A stretch of DNA of 64,000 nucleotides. Origin: SKPT01 sp040905445. Lineage in GTDB: Bacteria; Planctomycetota; Phycisphaerae; Phycisphaerales; Phycisphaeraceae. The translations under genes were made by a program, and so were the position numbers. This document shows positions 16,442 through 24,859 of this stretch, piece by piece (the first letter of the stretch is position 1; the number at the start of each line of letters is the position of its first letter). The stretch is taken from the NCBI GenBank assembly GCA_040905445.1, contig JBBDRN010000007.1, positions 119,849 through 183,848 on the forward strand. Direction: 5' to 3'. The notes under the pieces are model-generated. The model ran no database searches, was not told the origin of the DNA, and saw only the letters and a program-made list of their open reading frames with translations.

Positions 16442-16632
16442 GCGTCGTCGTTCGTACGGGGAGTCGAGGAAATCAGGGAAGTCGAGGAAGTCGGGGAATC
16501 AGCCGCAGCGCCGTCACTGCTGAAACTGTTGCGACACCATCATCTTGCCGGCTCCTGCGTTCCAATCGCCTGTATTGTGCCGATGCCGTTTCTCATATTC
16601 CTTGACTTCACTGACTTCCCCGACTTCTGCAT
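16442..16632. repeat. Inverted GGAAGTCG/GACTTC word repeat between actB and actC
   Basis: Direct words GTCGAGGAAATCAGGGAAGT and AGTCGGGGAATCAG near 16462-16501 are mirrored near 16600-16630 by TTGACTTCACTGACTTCCCC and GACTTC. The 191-bp gap between two genes of one operon shows no ORF with coding character. The element could fold in mRNA and set the stoichiometry of the peripheral (ActAB) and membrane (ActC-F) modules, which is speculation. Confidence 0.55.
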
Positions 16633-19600
16633 TCAAACCGCCGGGTTGCGCAGCTTGGCCAGGTGCCGCGTGCGCGGGCGCGTGTTCAGGTCGTCGTTGA
16701 GCACCTGGTACGCCCGTGGGCTGGCGTGCTCCTTGGAGACCACGGCTTCGACCTTGTTCAGGTCGCCGAACGTGATCGCCTGCGTCGGGCACGCCTGCTG
16801 GCAGGCGGTCACCACCTCGCCGTCGCGCACGAGCGGCTCCTCGCGCTCACCGCGCGACCACTCGTTCTTCGCCGCGATCTTCGCCCGCGATAGGCGCTGC
16901 ATGCAGTAGGTGCACTTCTCCATCACGCCGCGCATCCGCACCGTCACGTCCGGGTTGAACACCATCGCCTTGATGCGGTCCATCGACGCGCGCGACTGCG
17001 TGTCCGGGAGGTCCAGCCACGGCCGCGCCTGCCCCCGCGGGTCCTTGGCGTGGAAGTCGAAGTAGTTGAACCGCCGCACCTTGTACGGGCAGTTGTTCGA
17101 GCAGTACCGCGTGCCGACGCACCGGTTGTACACCTGCAGGTTCAGCCCCTCCGCGTCGTGGATCGCCGCGTTCACCGGGCACACCTGTTCGCACGGCGCG
17201 TTCTCGCAGTGCACGCACATCATCGGCTGGTGGACGATGTCGGTCTCGGCCTCCGGGTCGCCCTTGAAGTAGCGGTCGATCCGAAGCCAGTGCAGCTCGC
17301 GGTTGACCAGCACCTGGTCCTTGCCCACGACCGGGATGTTGTTCTCCGCCTGGCACGCCACGACGCACGCGTTGCACCCGATGCACGAGTTCATGTCGAC
17401 GCTCATGCCCCAGGCGTGCGGCTCGTTGAACGCCACTGGACCGCCCGGGCGCTTGGCCTCGTGCGCCTGCGCGTCGTCGGGGTAAGGCGGGTCGTAAAGC
17501 TGCAGCGGCAGGTCGCCGTGGTGACTCCCGTGCAGCCGGTGCGGGTTCTGGCGGTAGTCGGCGAGGCTCATCTCTTTGATGATGTAGCCGCTCGCGCCGC
17601 GCTCGCCCGTCCGCCGCGTCACGCCTTGTTCCCCCGTCGCGTCGATGAGATGGTGGTTCTGCGTCGTCGCCAGCGCTTCGCGCCGCCCCGCCGCCTCGAC
17701 GGCGACGGCCGCGACGTGCATCGCGTCGCTGGTCCGCAGTTGATACGTGTCCACCCCCACGCCGTTGCCCACGTGTCCCGCGGCCCGCCGGCCGTAGCCC
17801 AGCGATACCACCACCGTGCCCGTGGCCTGGCCCGGCATCGGGAAGATGGGGATCTCCAGCTCGCGCTCGCCGACACGCAGCCGCACCACGTCGCCATGCT
17901 CGAGCCCCAGCCGGCGGGCGTCCGCCACGGCGATCTGGGCCGCGTTGCCCCAAGTCAGCTTCGTGATGGGCCCGGGCAGCTCCTGCATCCAGCCGTTGTT
18001 CGCCCACCGCCCGTCGTACATCGCCGCGTCGGGCCGAAGGACGAGCTCGAACTCGCCGCCCGCCGCGCGGTTGAGGCCCAGCACGTCCGCCGGGGCCTGC
18101 GCCTGCGCGTCGGTGGCCGGCTCAGCGGCGCTGTCCGGCACGAGGCCGCGATGCAGCACGCGGCGCCAGTCGCGCTCGAACGCGCTCCCGCCTGCGAGCA
18201 GACCGTCGCGGAAGGTCGCCCGCACGAGCTCGTAGCCCTCGGCCTCGCCGGCGTCGGCGCCCAGCGCGGTGGCCAGCAGCTCGATCGCCGATCGCCCGCC
18301 GAACAGCGGCAGGATCAGCGGCTGCTGGACGCTGACCGTGCCGTCCCACGCCCGGCCGTCGCCCCACGCCTCCAGCTCATGGGCCGCGGGCACGTGCCAC
18401 GTCGCCGTCAGCGCGGTCTCATCCGCGTAGGCGCCGAGGTGGATCACCTCCTCGACCTGCGCGAGCTTGTCCGCGAACGCCAGCTCGGCCGGCGCGTCGT
18501 AGGCCGGGTTGCCCCCGAGCACGAGCAGCGTGTCGATCTCGCCGGCGTCGATCCGCCGCGCCAACTCGGCGATCTGTTCGCGTTGTGTTCGCTCCGGCGC
18601 GCCCGGCTCGTCGTAGAGGTCGACGGTCCGCCCGATCGCGCCGATGCGCTCGTTGATCGCCCACGCCAGGGCGTGCACCTCGGGCGGCTGGCTCTCGCCG
18701 ACGATCAGCACCGCCTCGCCCTCGTGCCGGCGCAGGTCGGCGGCGAGTTTCTCGACCCAGGCGGTCGACCCGTTGAGCGACCCGCCGTCGCCGGCGATGA
18801 CCCCCAGCCGGGCCGCGACGCCGCGCACGAGCGCGCCGACCTCGCTGACGCGCACCGCCAGGCGTTCGTCCGCCACCGACCCGGTGACCGTGAACGTCGG
18901 CTCGGCGGCGTACAGCCGGCTCATCTGCATCTCAGTAGTATCAACCTGCTTGCGCGTCGTCGCCCAGTCCCGCGCGTGACGCACCGCCGCCGGGTCCAGC
19001 AGCAGCGGGTCGGCGTCGAAGCAGGCGATCACCGCCGCCCGGTCTAGCCGGTACGCCGGCCGCAGCGCTCGGCCAAAGGCCTGCCGCGTGCCCGCCAGCG
19101 CGTTGTCCCGGTTGACCGCCTCCCACTCATACCAGCCCGCCTCGGGGTGGCGCTCGTGGAACTGCGCCTTGAGCCGCGCCCGCGTCGGGCTGTCACTGCG
19201 CGGGGTGAGCACGGCCAGTCGCGACGAGTCGCCGCTGGCCCGCGCCCCGACGCGCTGGTGCACGAAGCCCGCCAGGTCCTGCCACGTCGTCCGCTGTCGC
19301 GCCTCACCGCGTCCGCGCATCGGAAACCGCGAGCGGTCCGGGTCGTAGAGGCTCAGGATCGACGCCTGTGCCCATGCGTCGGTGGCGCCCTGGGAGTAGG
19401 GGTGCTCCGGGTTGCCCTCGACCTTGATCGGCCGCCCGTCGAACGACTCGACCAGCACTCCGATCGACGCCCCGCCGCGCTCCAGCATCGACGCGAAATA
19501 CTCCGGCTGCCCGGGCACGCGTCCCTCCGGCCGCTGCGCGAACGGCGCCAGCTTCTCCTCGTCCCACCGCCGGCAGCCCGCCAGCGTCAGCCCGGCGAGC

Positions 19601-19776
19601 GACATCGACGCGCCCATGAGCTGCAGGAAGTGCCGCCTCGTCACGCTCAGCGTCGACGGGTCGATCGGGCTCGGCCCCGGCAGGCCCGCCAGGTCGCGAA
19701 ACGCCGGCGAATCGGCGTACTCCTCCAGGCTCCGCCAGTACGCCCGGCCGGTGATGTTGGGTGTTAGCGATGGCAA
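16633..19776 (-). CDS. actB: Alternative Complex III subunit ActB (molybdopterin-fold plus Fe-S domains)
   Basis: 1047 aa. A twin-arginine-like segment (RRHFLQLMGASMSLAGLTLAG, R47-R48) is followed by a large domain with the fold of complex iron-sulfur molybdoenzymes. The Mo-ligand and first cluster cysteines are not seen, as expected for ActB. The C-terminal third is ferredoxin-like: CIGCNACVVAC, CVHCENAPCEQVCP, CVGTRYCSNNCPYKVRRFNY and CTYCMQRL with a later CQQACP. These can bind three [4Fe-4S] and one [3Fe-4S] cluster. The protein relays electrons from quinol to the ActA/ActE haems. It overlaps actA by 13 bp. Confidence 0.95.
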   Translation of the reverse strand: MPSLTPNITGRAYWRSLEEYADSPAFRDLAGLPGPSPIDPSTLSVTRRHFLQLMGASMSLAGLTLAGCRRWDEEKLAPFAQRPEGRVPGQPEYFASMLERGGASIGVLVESFDGRPIKVEGNPEHPYSQGATDAWAQASILSLYDPDRSRFPMRGRGEARQRTTWQDLAGFVHQRVGARASGDSSRLAVLTPRSDSPTRARLKAQFHERHPEAGWYEWEAVNRDNALAGTRQAFGRALRPAYRLDRAAVIACFDADPLLLDPAAVRHARDWATTRKQVDTTEMQMSRLYAAEPTFTVTGSVADERLAVRVSEVGALVRGVAARLGVIAGDGGSLNGSTAWVEKLAADLRRHEGEAVLIVGESQPPEVHALAWAINERIGAIGRTVDLYDEPGAPERTQREQIAELARRIDAGEIDTLLVLGGNPAYDAPAELAFADKLAQVEEVIHLGAYADETALTATWHVPAAHELEAWGDGRAWDGTVSVQQPLILPLFGGRSAIELLATALGADAGEAEGYELVRATFRDGLLAGGSAFERDWRRVLHRGLVPDSAAEPATDAQAQAPADVLGLNRAAGGEFELVLRPDAAMYDGRWANNGWMQELPGPITKLTWGNAAQIAVADARRLGLEHGDVVRLRVGERELEIPIFPMPGQATGTVVVSLGYGRRAAGHVGNGVGVDTYQLRTSDAMHVAAVAVEAAGRREALATTQNHHLIDATGEQGVTRRTGERGASGYIIKEMSLADYRQNPHRLHGSHHGDLPLQLYDPPYPDDAQAHEAKRPGGPVAFNEPHAWGMSVDMNSCIGCNACVVACQAENNIPVVGKDQVLVNRELHWLRIDRYFKGDPEAETDIVHQPMMCVHCENAPCEQVCPVNAAIHDAEGLNLQVYNRCVGTRYCSNNCPYKVRRFNYFDFHAKDPRGQARPWLDLPDTQSRASMDRIKAMVFNPDVTVRMRGVMEKCTYCMQRLSRAKIAAKNEWSRGEREEPLVRDGEVVTACQQACPTQAITFGDLNKVEAVVSKEHASPRAYQVLNDDLNTRPRTRHLAKLRNPAV

Positions 19777-20498
19777 GTCGAGCAGCTCGTCATGTAGGTG
19801 CGGTTGTGGATGTTGTACTCGTCCTTGAGCTCGAGCCCGACCCGGCGCTGAGCTTCCGCGCGCGTCATCGTGTCCCGACTGACCCCCAGCTCGTCACGCG
19901 GATCCCACGCCAGGTTCGTGACCTCGTCCACCGGCCGCAGCGCCTGCTCCGGCTCGCGGTGGCAGTCCAGGCACCAGGCCATCGACATGTTCTCCGCCAT
20001 GTAGACCCGTTCCATCCGGTCGACGCGCCCGTGGCACTCCACGCACGACACGCCCCGGTTCACGTGGGCCGAGTGGCTGAAGTAGACGTAGTCCGGCTGG
20101 TCGTGGACCTTGATCCACTCCACCGACTCGCCCGTCTCGTAGCTGGCGTGCACCGGCCCGAGCAGCTCGCTGTTCTTGCGCACCCCGGCGATATTGTCCT
20201 CCGGGCTGTGGCAGGAGATGCACACCTGCGTGTGCGGGATCGCCGCGAAACTCGCGTCCTCGACCGTCGTGTGGCAGTAGCGGCAGTCCATGCCCAGCTC
20301 GCCGGCGTGCAGGGCGTGGCTGAAGGGCACCGGCTGCGCCGGCGCGTAGCCGCGCCACAGCGTGTCCGCCGACAGCCCGAAGCCGATCACCACCGGCACG
20401 TAGAGCCCCCCGCCGACCGCCCCGAGCACGAGCAGCGGCAGCAGGTAGTTGGCCCACCGCGGAAACATGAACCGGGTTGCGTTGGCGTTGCTGGCCAT
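19764..20498 (-). CDS. actA: Alternative Complex III subunit ActA, pentahaem cytochrome c
   Basis: 244 aa. One N-terminal membrane helix (ANYLLPLLVLGAVGGGLYV) anchors a periplasmic domain with five CxxCH motifs: CRYCH, CISCH, CVECH, CLDCH and CSTCH. Extra His residues (PFSHALHAGELG, YFSHSAHVNRG) supply sixth ligands. The last haem motif is at the extreme C-terminus. The ATG at 20498 is preferred over an in-frame TTG nine bases upstream. It is the first gene of the operon, preceded by a clear promoter. Confidence 0.95.
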   Translation of the reverse strand: MASNANATRFMFPRWANYLLPLLVLGAVGGGLYVPVVIGFGLSADTLWRGYAPAQPVPFSHALHAGELGMDCRYCHTTVEDASFAAIPHTQVCISCHSPEDNIAGVRKNSELLGPVHASYETGESVEWIKVHDQPDYVYFSHSAHVNRGVSCVECHGRVDRMERVYMAENMSMAWCLDCHREPEQALRPVDEVTNLAWDPRDELGVSRDTMTRAEAQRRVGLELKDEYNIHNRTYMTSCSTCHR

Positions 20499-20588
20499 GG
20501 GTGTCAAACCGGGAAACCACGAGACGAAGAGATACGAAGACGAAACACGCCGCTCTCAACCGCCGCTGGCCGACGATGGAGAGCACAG

Positions 20589-20617
20589 AAGATAGCTACC
20601 TGAACACCACTTGACAA
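20589..20617 (-). promoter_or_regulatory. Promoter of the ACIII-oxidase operon
   Basis: Read on the minus strand, TTGTCA (20617-20612) and TATCTT (20594-20589) are separated by exactly 17 bp. Transcription would start near 20582, giving a leader of about 85 nt before actA. It is the only good -35/-10 pair upstream of the operon. The intergenic spaces further down contain repeats rather than obvious promoters. Confidence 0.6.
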
Positions 20618-20728
20618 AGCCCCCGAGGCGCGGCCCGGCGATCAACGAAATAACTGGCTTGAGCAGAATCGCTTATACCGAATTCCCCGCGCCACGCCTC
20701 CCTCGTGCGGTGCGGGCGCGGCAGTACA

Positions 20729-20759
20729 CGCTGGCGGACAAGCCGCCAGTAGCACCCGC
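20729..20759. repeat. Palindromic repeat, GTGCCACTGGCGG type (single copy)
   Basis: CTGGCGGACAAGCCGCCAGT forms a near-perfect hairpin followed by AGCACCC. It is a copy of the element also seen at 36285-36366 and 40268-40343. It lies just beyond the stop of the HEAT-repeat lipoprotein gene and before the act promoter, where it could act as a terminator or insulator. Confidence 0.7.
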
Positions 20760-20781
20760 GTACGATGTTTTTGGACGGAGC

Positions 20782-21579
20782 CTAATCCCCGAGACCCACC
20801 GGTGGTCGGGCCGTCGGCGGCCCCTGGTCGCGCCAGAACTGCGCCCGCCGCAGCAGCCCCGGTGGCCGGTGGTAGGGCTGGTACGTGTACGCCTGCCGGT
20901 TCGCGAACATTTCCTCCCCCCGGTTCTCGCGCGACCATGCCAGCCAGTCGCGGGCCTCGGGCCCCGGGCTCGCCCCCGTCAACGTTCGCAGCGACGCCCG
21001 GGCCGACCGCGCCACCGCGTAGTCCATGTCGTGCAGCATGCCGACCAGGGCGTGGAAGACGCTCGGGTGCGGGTACTGCGCCAGCGCCCGCGCCAGGGCC
21101 ATCCGCGCGTCCGGATCCTCCTCCTCCCGGGCCGCGCTGACGATCTGGCCGGCGACCTGCGGATCGTGCAGCCGCTCGAGCGCGTGGGCCGCCTGCCAGC
21201 GGACGATGGCCGCATCGTCGCGCAGCAGCCCTGCCGCCCGGGCCGCGTCCGCCGCCTGGCCATGCTCCGCCAGGGCCGACAGCGCGGCGGCCCGCACCGT
21301 GGCGTCCGGATCGTCCAGCCGACTGCGGTAAATGGTGCGCAGCGCGTCCGTCCCGGCCTGGCGCGTCGAAGCCGCCGCCAGCGCCGCGACGCCCTCGCGG
21401 CGGCGGTCGGCGCTGTGGGGATCCTCCGCCGCCTCGATGGCCTCGGGCACGCTCAGGCCCGGCCGCATCGGCTCGAGCGTCTCCGTGATCCAGAGCTGCG
21501 TGCTCCCCTCCAGCCGGCATCCACCGAGGACCAGCAGCATGACGACCAGCGGCAGTGCGGGGGGACAAAGGCGATTCAT
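20782..21579 (-). CDS. HEAT-repeat lipoprotein
   Basis: 265 aa from the ATG at 21579. The lipoprotein signal is PLVVMLLVLGGC, with Cys as the lipidation site. Tandem HEAT/PBS-lyase-like repeats of about 30 residues follow (DPDATVRAAALSALAEHGQA, DDAAIVRWQAAHALERLHDP, DPDARMALARALAQYPHPSV, DMDYAVARSARASLRTLTG). A Tyr/Arg-rich tail ends the protein. The start is supported by TAGACT 7 nt upstream with no Shine-Dalgarno, i.e. a probable leaderless gene. It is divergent from the next lipoprotein gene. A scaffold role at the envelope is inference. Confidence 0.8.
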   Translation of the reverse strand: MNRLCPPALPLVVMLLVLGGCRLEGSTQLWITETLEPMRPGLSVPEAIEAAEDPHSADRRREGVAALAAASTRQAGTDALRTIYRSRLDDPDATVRAAALSALAEHGQAADAARAAGLLRDDAAIVRWQAAHALERLHDPQVAGQIVSAAREEEDPDARMALARALAQYPHPSVFHALVGMLHDMDYAVARSARASLRTLTGASPGPEARDWLAWSRENRGEEMFANRQAYTYQPYHRPPGLLRRAQFWRDQGPPTARPPVGLGD

Positions 21580-21586
21580 CGCCCAG

Positions 21587-21592
21587 AGTCTA
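21587..21592 (-). promoter_or_regulatory. -10 element for a leaderless start (HEAT lipoprotein)
   Basis: TAGACT on the minus strand ends 7 nt before the ATG at 21579, placing the predicted transcription start on or next to the start codon. No Shine-Dalgarno is seen. The divergent gene has its own -10 at 21664-21669. Confidence 0.5.
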
Positions 21593-21663
21593 GTCAACCC
21601 CACCCACCGACGCAGCGTGCCCACCCGTGCCGACCGTCGACGGTACCCCGCACCACCGCGTGC

Positions 21664-21669
21664 TACACT
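21664..21669 (+). promoter_or_regulatory. -10 element for a leaderless start (lipoprotein)
   Basis: GC-TACACT ends 7 nt before the ATG at 21677. The same GCTACACT word precedes the epimerase gene at 26735 and occurs upstream of ugd and argG, so it looks like a favoured promoter core in this genome. Confidence 0.5.
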
Positions 21670-21676
21670 TGCCTCG

Positions 21677-22258
21677 ATGCCCGTTCGCCCGCTGACCCCC
21701 GCATGCCTGCTCCTCGCCCTGGTCGCGGCCGGCCTGCCCGGCTGTGCCGGCACCGGGGCCGCCCCGCCCAACCCCCTGCGTGTTGAAGGCGAGGCCTACG
21801 ATCGCGCCTTCGCCGCCTCGCGGCAGGTGCTCGTCGACGCCGGGTTCGTGATCGACGAGGCCACCTACCGCTTCGGCCGCCTGTCGACGCACCCGCGCGA
21901 CTCGCCGACCGTGGTCGAGTTCTGGCGCCCGGACAACCGCACCGCCGAACTGGCCGCCGCGTCGACCCTCAACGCCGTGCGCCGGCGGGCCACCGTCTTC
22001 CTCGACCGCAGCCCGGAGCCAACGGCCGACGCCTTCGACCTCCGCGTCGAGGTTCTGCTCGAACGCCAGCAGGAGGTCACCCATCGCCTGACCGGGTCAG
22101 TCGGGCGCAACGTCTTCTCCCGGCTCGATGCCGTGCCCGCCGAGTGGGCCCGGCGCGGCGTCGAGGCCCGGTACTGGGAGCCCGTCGCCCGCGATCCGCA
22201 CCTCGAGGCCCTGCTCCTGGCCCGCATCAGCGACGCCGCGGGAATCAACCACGAATGA
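21677..22258 (+). CDS. Hypothetical lipoprotein
   Basis: 193 aa. The signal peptide LLLALVAAGLPGC ends in a lipobox Cys. The mature part (RVEGEAYDRAFAASRQVLVDAGFVIDEATYRFGRLST) has the look of small planctomycete lipoproteins with a DUF4136/BamC-like alpha-beta fold, but no family is confidently recognised. An N-terminal extension to 21332 overlaps the divergent gene and is rejected. The promoter and probable leaderless start are described separately. Confidence 0.75.
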   Translation: MPVRPLTPACLLLALVAAGLPGCAGTGAAPPNPLRVEGEAYDRAFAASRQVLVDAGFVIDEATYRFGRLSTHPRDSPTVVEFWRPDNRTAELAAASTLNAVRRRATVFLDRSPEPTADAFDLRVEVLLERQQEVTHRLTGSVGRNVFSRLDAVPAEWARRGVEARYWEPVARDPHLEALLLARISDAAGINHE

Positions 22259-22344
22259 ACCTGAAGCAACGCGCGATGATCGACGGTTGACTTCGCTTCC
22301 TGTGTAACATCGCCCGCTTTCCCCCAACCCCAATCCTCATCCCC

Positions 22345-23271
22345 ATGCCAACCACCACCGACCGTCGTACGCTCCGCATCGGCCACTCGCCCGACCCCGA
22401 CGATGCCTTCATGTGGTATCCGCTGGCCAACTTCACCGCGCCGGACGGCCGCACGCTCACGCCGCAGATCGACACCGGCCCGTACGACTTCGTCCACGTG
22501 ATCGAGGACATCCAGTCGCTCAACGAGCGCAGCGAACGCGGTGAGCTCGAGATCACCGCGCTCTCCATCCACCAATACCCCTACGTCGCCGACCGGTACG
22601 TGCTGACCTCCTGCGGTTCGTCGATGGGCGACGGCTACGGCCCGATGCTCATCGCACGCGAGAGCGCCACGCTCGAAACCCTGCTCACCCGCGGCCGGCC
22701 GCGCATCGCCATCCCCGGCATGCGCACCAGCGCCTGGCTGGCCCTTCAACTGCTCCTGCACGAGAAGGACATGCTCGGCGGGCCCGAGGGCCTGCCCTTC
22801 GACTACGAAGTCGTCATGTTCGACGAGATCATCCCCCGCGTCGTCGCCGGGCAGTTCGACGCCGGGCTGATCATCCACGAGGGCCAGCTCACCTACGCCA
22901 GCAGCGGCCTGCAGTGCATCGTCGACCTCGGTGCGTGGTGGACGGCAACGCGCGGCCTGCCCCTGCCGCTGGGCGGCAACGCCATCCGGCGCGACCTCGG
23001 CGACGAGATGCCCGCCATCTGCTCGATCCTCCTCGCCTCCATCGAGTGGGCCCTGGAGCATCGCCAGGCCAGCGTCGACTTCGCCCTCAACTACGCCCGC
23101 GACATGGCGGGCGACCTCGCCGACCAGTTCGTCGGCATGTACGTCAACGACTGGACGCTTGACTACGGCCCGCGCGGCCGCGAAGCCGTCCAGCGGTTCC
23201 TCGGCGAGGCCCGCGACGCCGGCCTCGTCCCCCACCGTGGCGAGCTCGACTTCGTCAGCCCCGCAAAGTAA
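22345..23271 (+). CDS. mqnD: MqnD-like menaquinone biosynthesis protein (MqnA/MqnD/SBP family)
   Basis: 308 aa with the periplasmic-binding-protein-like fold of the futalosine menaquinone pathway. GHSPDPDDAFMWYPLAN matches the family's N-terminal SPxPxDxFxxY pattern, and EITALSIHQYPYVADRYVL and FDAGLIIHEGQLTY are further signatures. MqnD converts cyclic de-hypoxanthine futalosine to 1,4-dihydroxy-6-naphthoate. This fits a quinol-dependent ACIII chain in the same window. MqnA paralogues share the fold, so the exact step is not certain. TAACAT at 22304-22309 may be the -10 box. Confidence 0.75.
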   Translation: MPTTTDRRTLRIGHSPDPDDAFMWYPLANFTAPDGRTLTPQIDTGPYDFVHVIEDIQSLNERSERGELEITALSIHQYPYVADRYVLTSCGSSMGDGYGPMLIARESATLETLLTRGRPRIAIPGMRTSAWLALQLLLHEKDMLGGPEGLPFDYEVVMFDEIIPRVVAGQFDAGLIIHEGQLTYASSGLQCIVDLGAWWTATRGLPLPLGGNAIRRDLGDEMPAICSILLASIEWALEHRQASVDFALNYARDMAGDLADQFVGMYVNDWTLDYGPRGREAVQRFLGEARDAGLVPHRGELDFVSPAK

Positions 23272-23290
23272 CCCCGACGATGCCCGCCCC

Positions 23291-23331
23291 CGTTTAGCCG
23301 CCGCGCCCGCGCGGCGCGTCGCGCCGCGCGG
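23291..23331. repeat. Palindromic repeat, GTTTAGCCGCC type
   Basis: CGTTTAGCCGCCGCGCCCGC followed by self-complementary GCGGCGCGTCGCGCCGCGCG. The GTTTAGCCGCCGCGCC head recurs at 38003 and, inverted, at 38086. It lies between the mqnD-like gene and panC, both on the plus strand. Confidence 0.65.
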
Positions 23332-23361
23332 GATCATCCTCCGAATCGAAGCAGATCCCGC

Positions 23362-24219
23362 ATGTGGACCACCGACCGTGTCGACGACGCCCGCACCCGC
23401 CGCCGCGCCCTCGCCGGCCGCGTCGCCCTCGTGCCCACGATGGGCGCGCTGCACGCCGGCCACCTCGCGCACGTCGAGCAGGCGCGTCGGGTCGCCGACC
23501 ACGTGCTCGTCTCGATCTTCGTCAATCCCACGCAGTTCGCGCCGGGCGAGGATCTCGACCGCTATCCCCGGCCATTAGAGGATGACCTCGCCGCCTGCCG
23601 CGCCGCCGGCGTCACGGGCGTGCTCGCGCCGTCCGTCGACGCCGTCTACCCGCCGGGCGTCAGCGATGCCGTCATCGACGTGCCCGAGCTGACCCGCGAG
23701 CTTGAGGGCGCCCACCGCCCCGGCCACTACCAGGGCGTCTGCCGCGTCGTCGCCAAGCTCCTGAACATCTTCACCCCCGACGTCGTCACCTTCGGCCTCA
23801 AGGATTACCAGCAGCTCAAGGTCATCGAGGCCATGGTCGCCGACCTCATGATCCCGGTCGAGATCCTCCCCGTCGCGACGGTGCGTGAGCCGGACGGTGT
23901 GGCGATGTCCAGCCGCAACCAGTACCTCGACGCGCAGCAGCGCCACCACGCGCTGGGGCTGAGCAAGGCGCTGAACCAGGCGCGGATGCTCGTCGAGCAG
24001 GCGGGCGAGGTCGATCCCGCGGCCGTGGAGCAGGCGATGACCCAGGTGCTCGAGGCCCATCATCTCGAAGTCGACTACGCCGTCGTACGCCACGCACAGA
24101 GTCTCAGGCCCATCGACTGCATCGAGCCAGGGCACGACGGCCACGTCGTGGCGCTCATCGCCGCGTGGCTGGGCCACGTCCGCCTGATCGACAACCAGGT
24201 CCTCCGTCCCGGCGCCTGA
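23362..24219 (+). CDS. panC: Pantothenate synthetase
   Basis: 285 aa. It joins pantoate and beta-alanine using ATP in coenzyme A biosynthesis. The HIGH-type motif lies in PTMGALHAGHLAHVEQAR. SIFVNPTQFAPGEDLDRYPR, GHYQGVCRVVAKLLNIFTPD, TFGLKDYQQLKVIEAMV (usual FGEKDYQQ) and the KMSKS-like AMSSRNQYLDAQQR are all present. Length is typical. No other pan genes are adjacent. Confidence 0.95.
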   Translation: MWTTDRVDDARTRRRALAGRVALVPTMGALHAGHLAHVEQARRVADHVLVSIFVNPTQFAPGEDLDRYPRPLEDDLAACRAAGVTGVLAPSVDAVYPPGVSDAVIDVPELTRELEGAHRPGHYQGVCRVVAKLLNIFTPDVVTFGLKDYQQLKVIEAMVADLMIPVEILPVATVREPDGVAMSSRNQYLDAQQRHHALGLSKALNQARMLVEQAGEVDPAAVEQAMTQVLEAHHLEVDYAVVRHAQSLRPIDCIEPGHDGHVVALIAAWLGHVRLIDNQVLRPGA

Positions 24220-24231
24220 GTGGCTCCCGCC

Positions 24232-24636
24232 CTAGCGGATCTGCTCGCGCAGCGCGCGGGCGCGGGCTTCGAGCGCGTCGGCGTCGACGTCGTCGGGCGC
24301 GACGGCCACGGACAGGTCGAAGTGCCAGTGGAGGCGCGCGTGCAGGCCCAGCGCTTCGCCGAGCAGGTCCGGCCCGGGGTGCTCCCACCAGGGGGCGCGG
24401 GCGCGGCGGCGGGCCCAGATCGGCTCGTGACCGGCCAGATCGAGCCGAACGTCGTACACGCCGTAGAACGTGAACGGCACGTCCAGCGGCGTGCGGCCGA
24501 CCTGCTCGTCGTTGAGGTGAACCAGCGCGCCGGGCGGGTCGGACGTGATCTCGATGGTTCGGCGGGCGCAGCCGGTGACCGCCAGCAAAAGCAGGCCGAC
24601 GAGGACGACGCGGGCGTGGGCGAACGGCACGGGCAT
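24232..24636 (-). CDS. PEGA-domain lipoprotein
   Basis: 134 aa from the ATG at 24636. The signal VVLVGLLLLAVTGCARR has a lipobox Cys. A PEGA-like domain follows: TIEITSDPPGALVHLNDEQVGRTPLDVPF, then YDVRLDLAGHEPI. The C-terminus is Ala/Arg-rich. Convergent with panC, 12 bp apart. An envelope or surface role is likely from the lipid anchor. An in-frame extension to 24861 overlaps the divergent PhyH promoter region and is rejected. Confidence 0.8.
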   Translation of the reverse strand: MPVPFAHARVVLVGLLLLAVTGCARRTIEITSDPPGALVHLNDEQVGRTPLDVPFTFYGVYDVRLDLAGHEPIWARRRARAPWWEHPGPDLLGEALGLHARLHWHFDLSVAVAPDDVDADALEARARALREQIR

Positions 24637-24772
24637 GCGCGGGCTGCTTGTCGCTGGGGCGGCTGGGCTTGCCCTTCGGGACGAGCCGCACCACCCGGGC
24701 GGCGATGGTACGGGTGGGTGGCGGGCGCTGCAACGCGGGGCGGTAGAAGCATTCATGATAATCACAGGGGGA

Positions 24773-24801
24773 TTCCCAGCCCGTGCCCGCCGCGATATGA
24801 T
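24773..24801 (+). promoter_or_regulatory. Possible promoter of the PhyH-dioxygenase gene
   Basis: TTCCCA at 24773-24778 and TATGAT at 24796-24801 have a 17-bp spacer. The -35 match is weak and the -10 is fair. The predicted start near 24808 would give a ~50 nt leader. Confidence 0.3.
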
Positions 24802-24859
24802 CGCCACATCCCCCGCCTCCCCCGCCTCCCCCCGCCACCCCGCCCCGGAGCCCCGTCCC

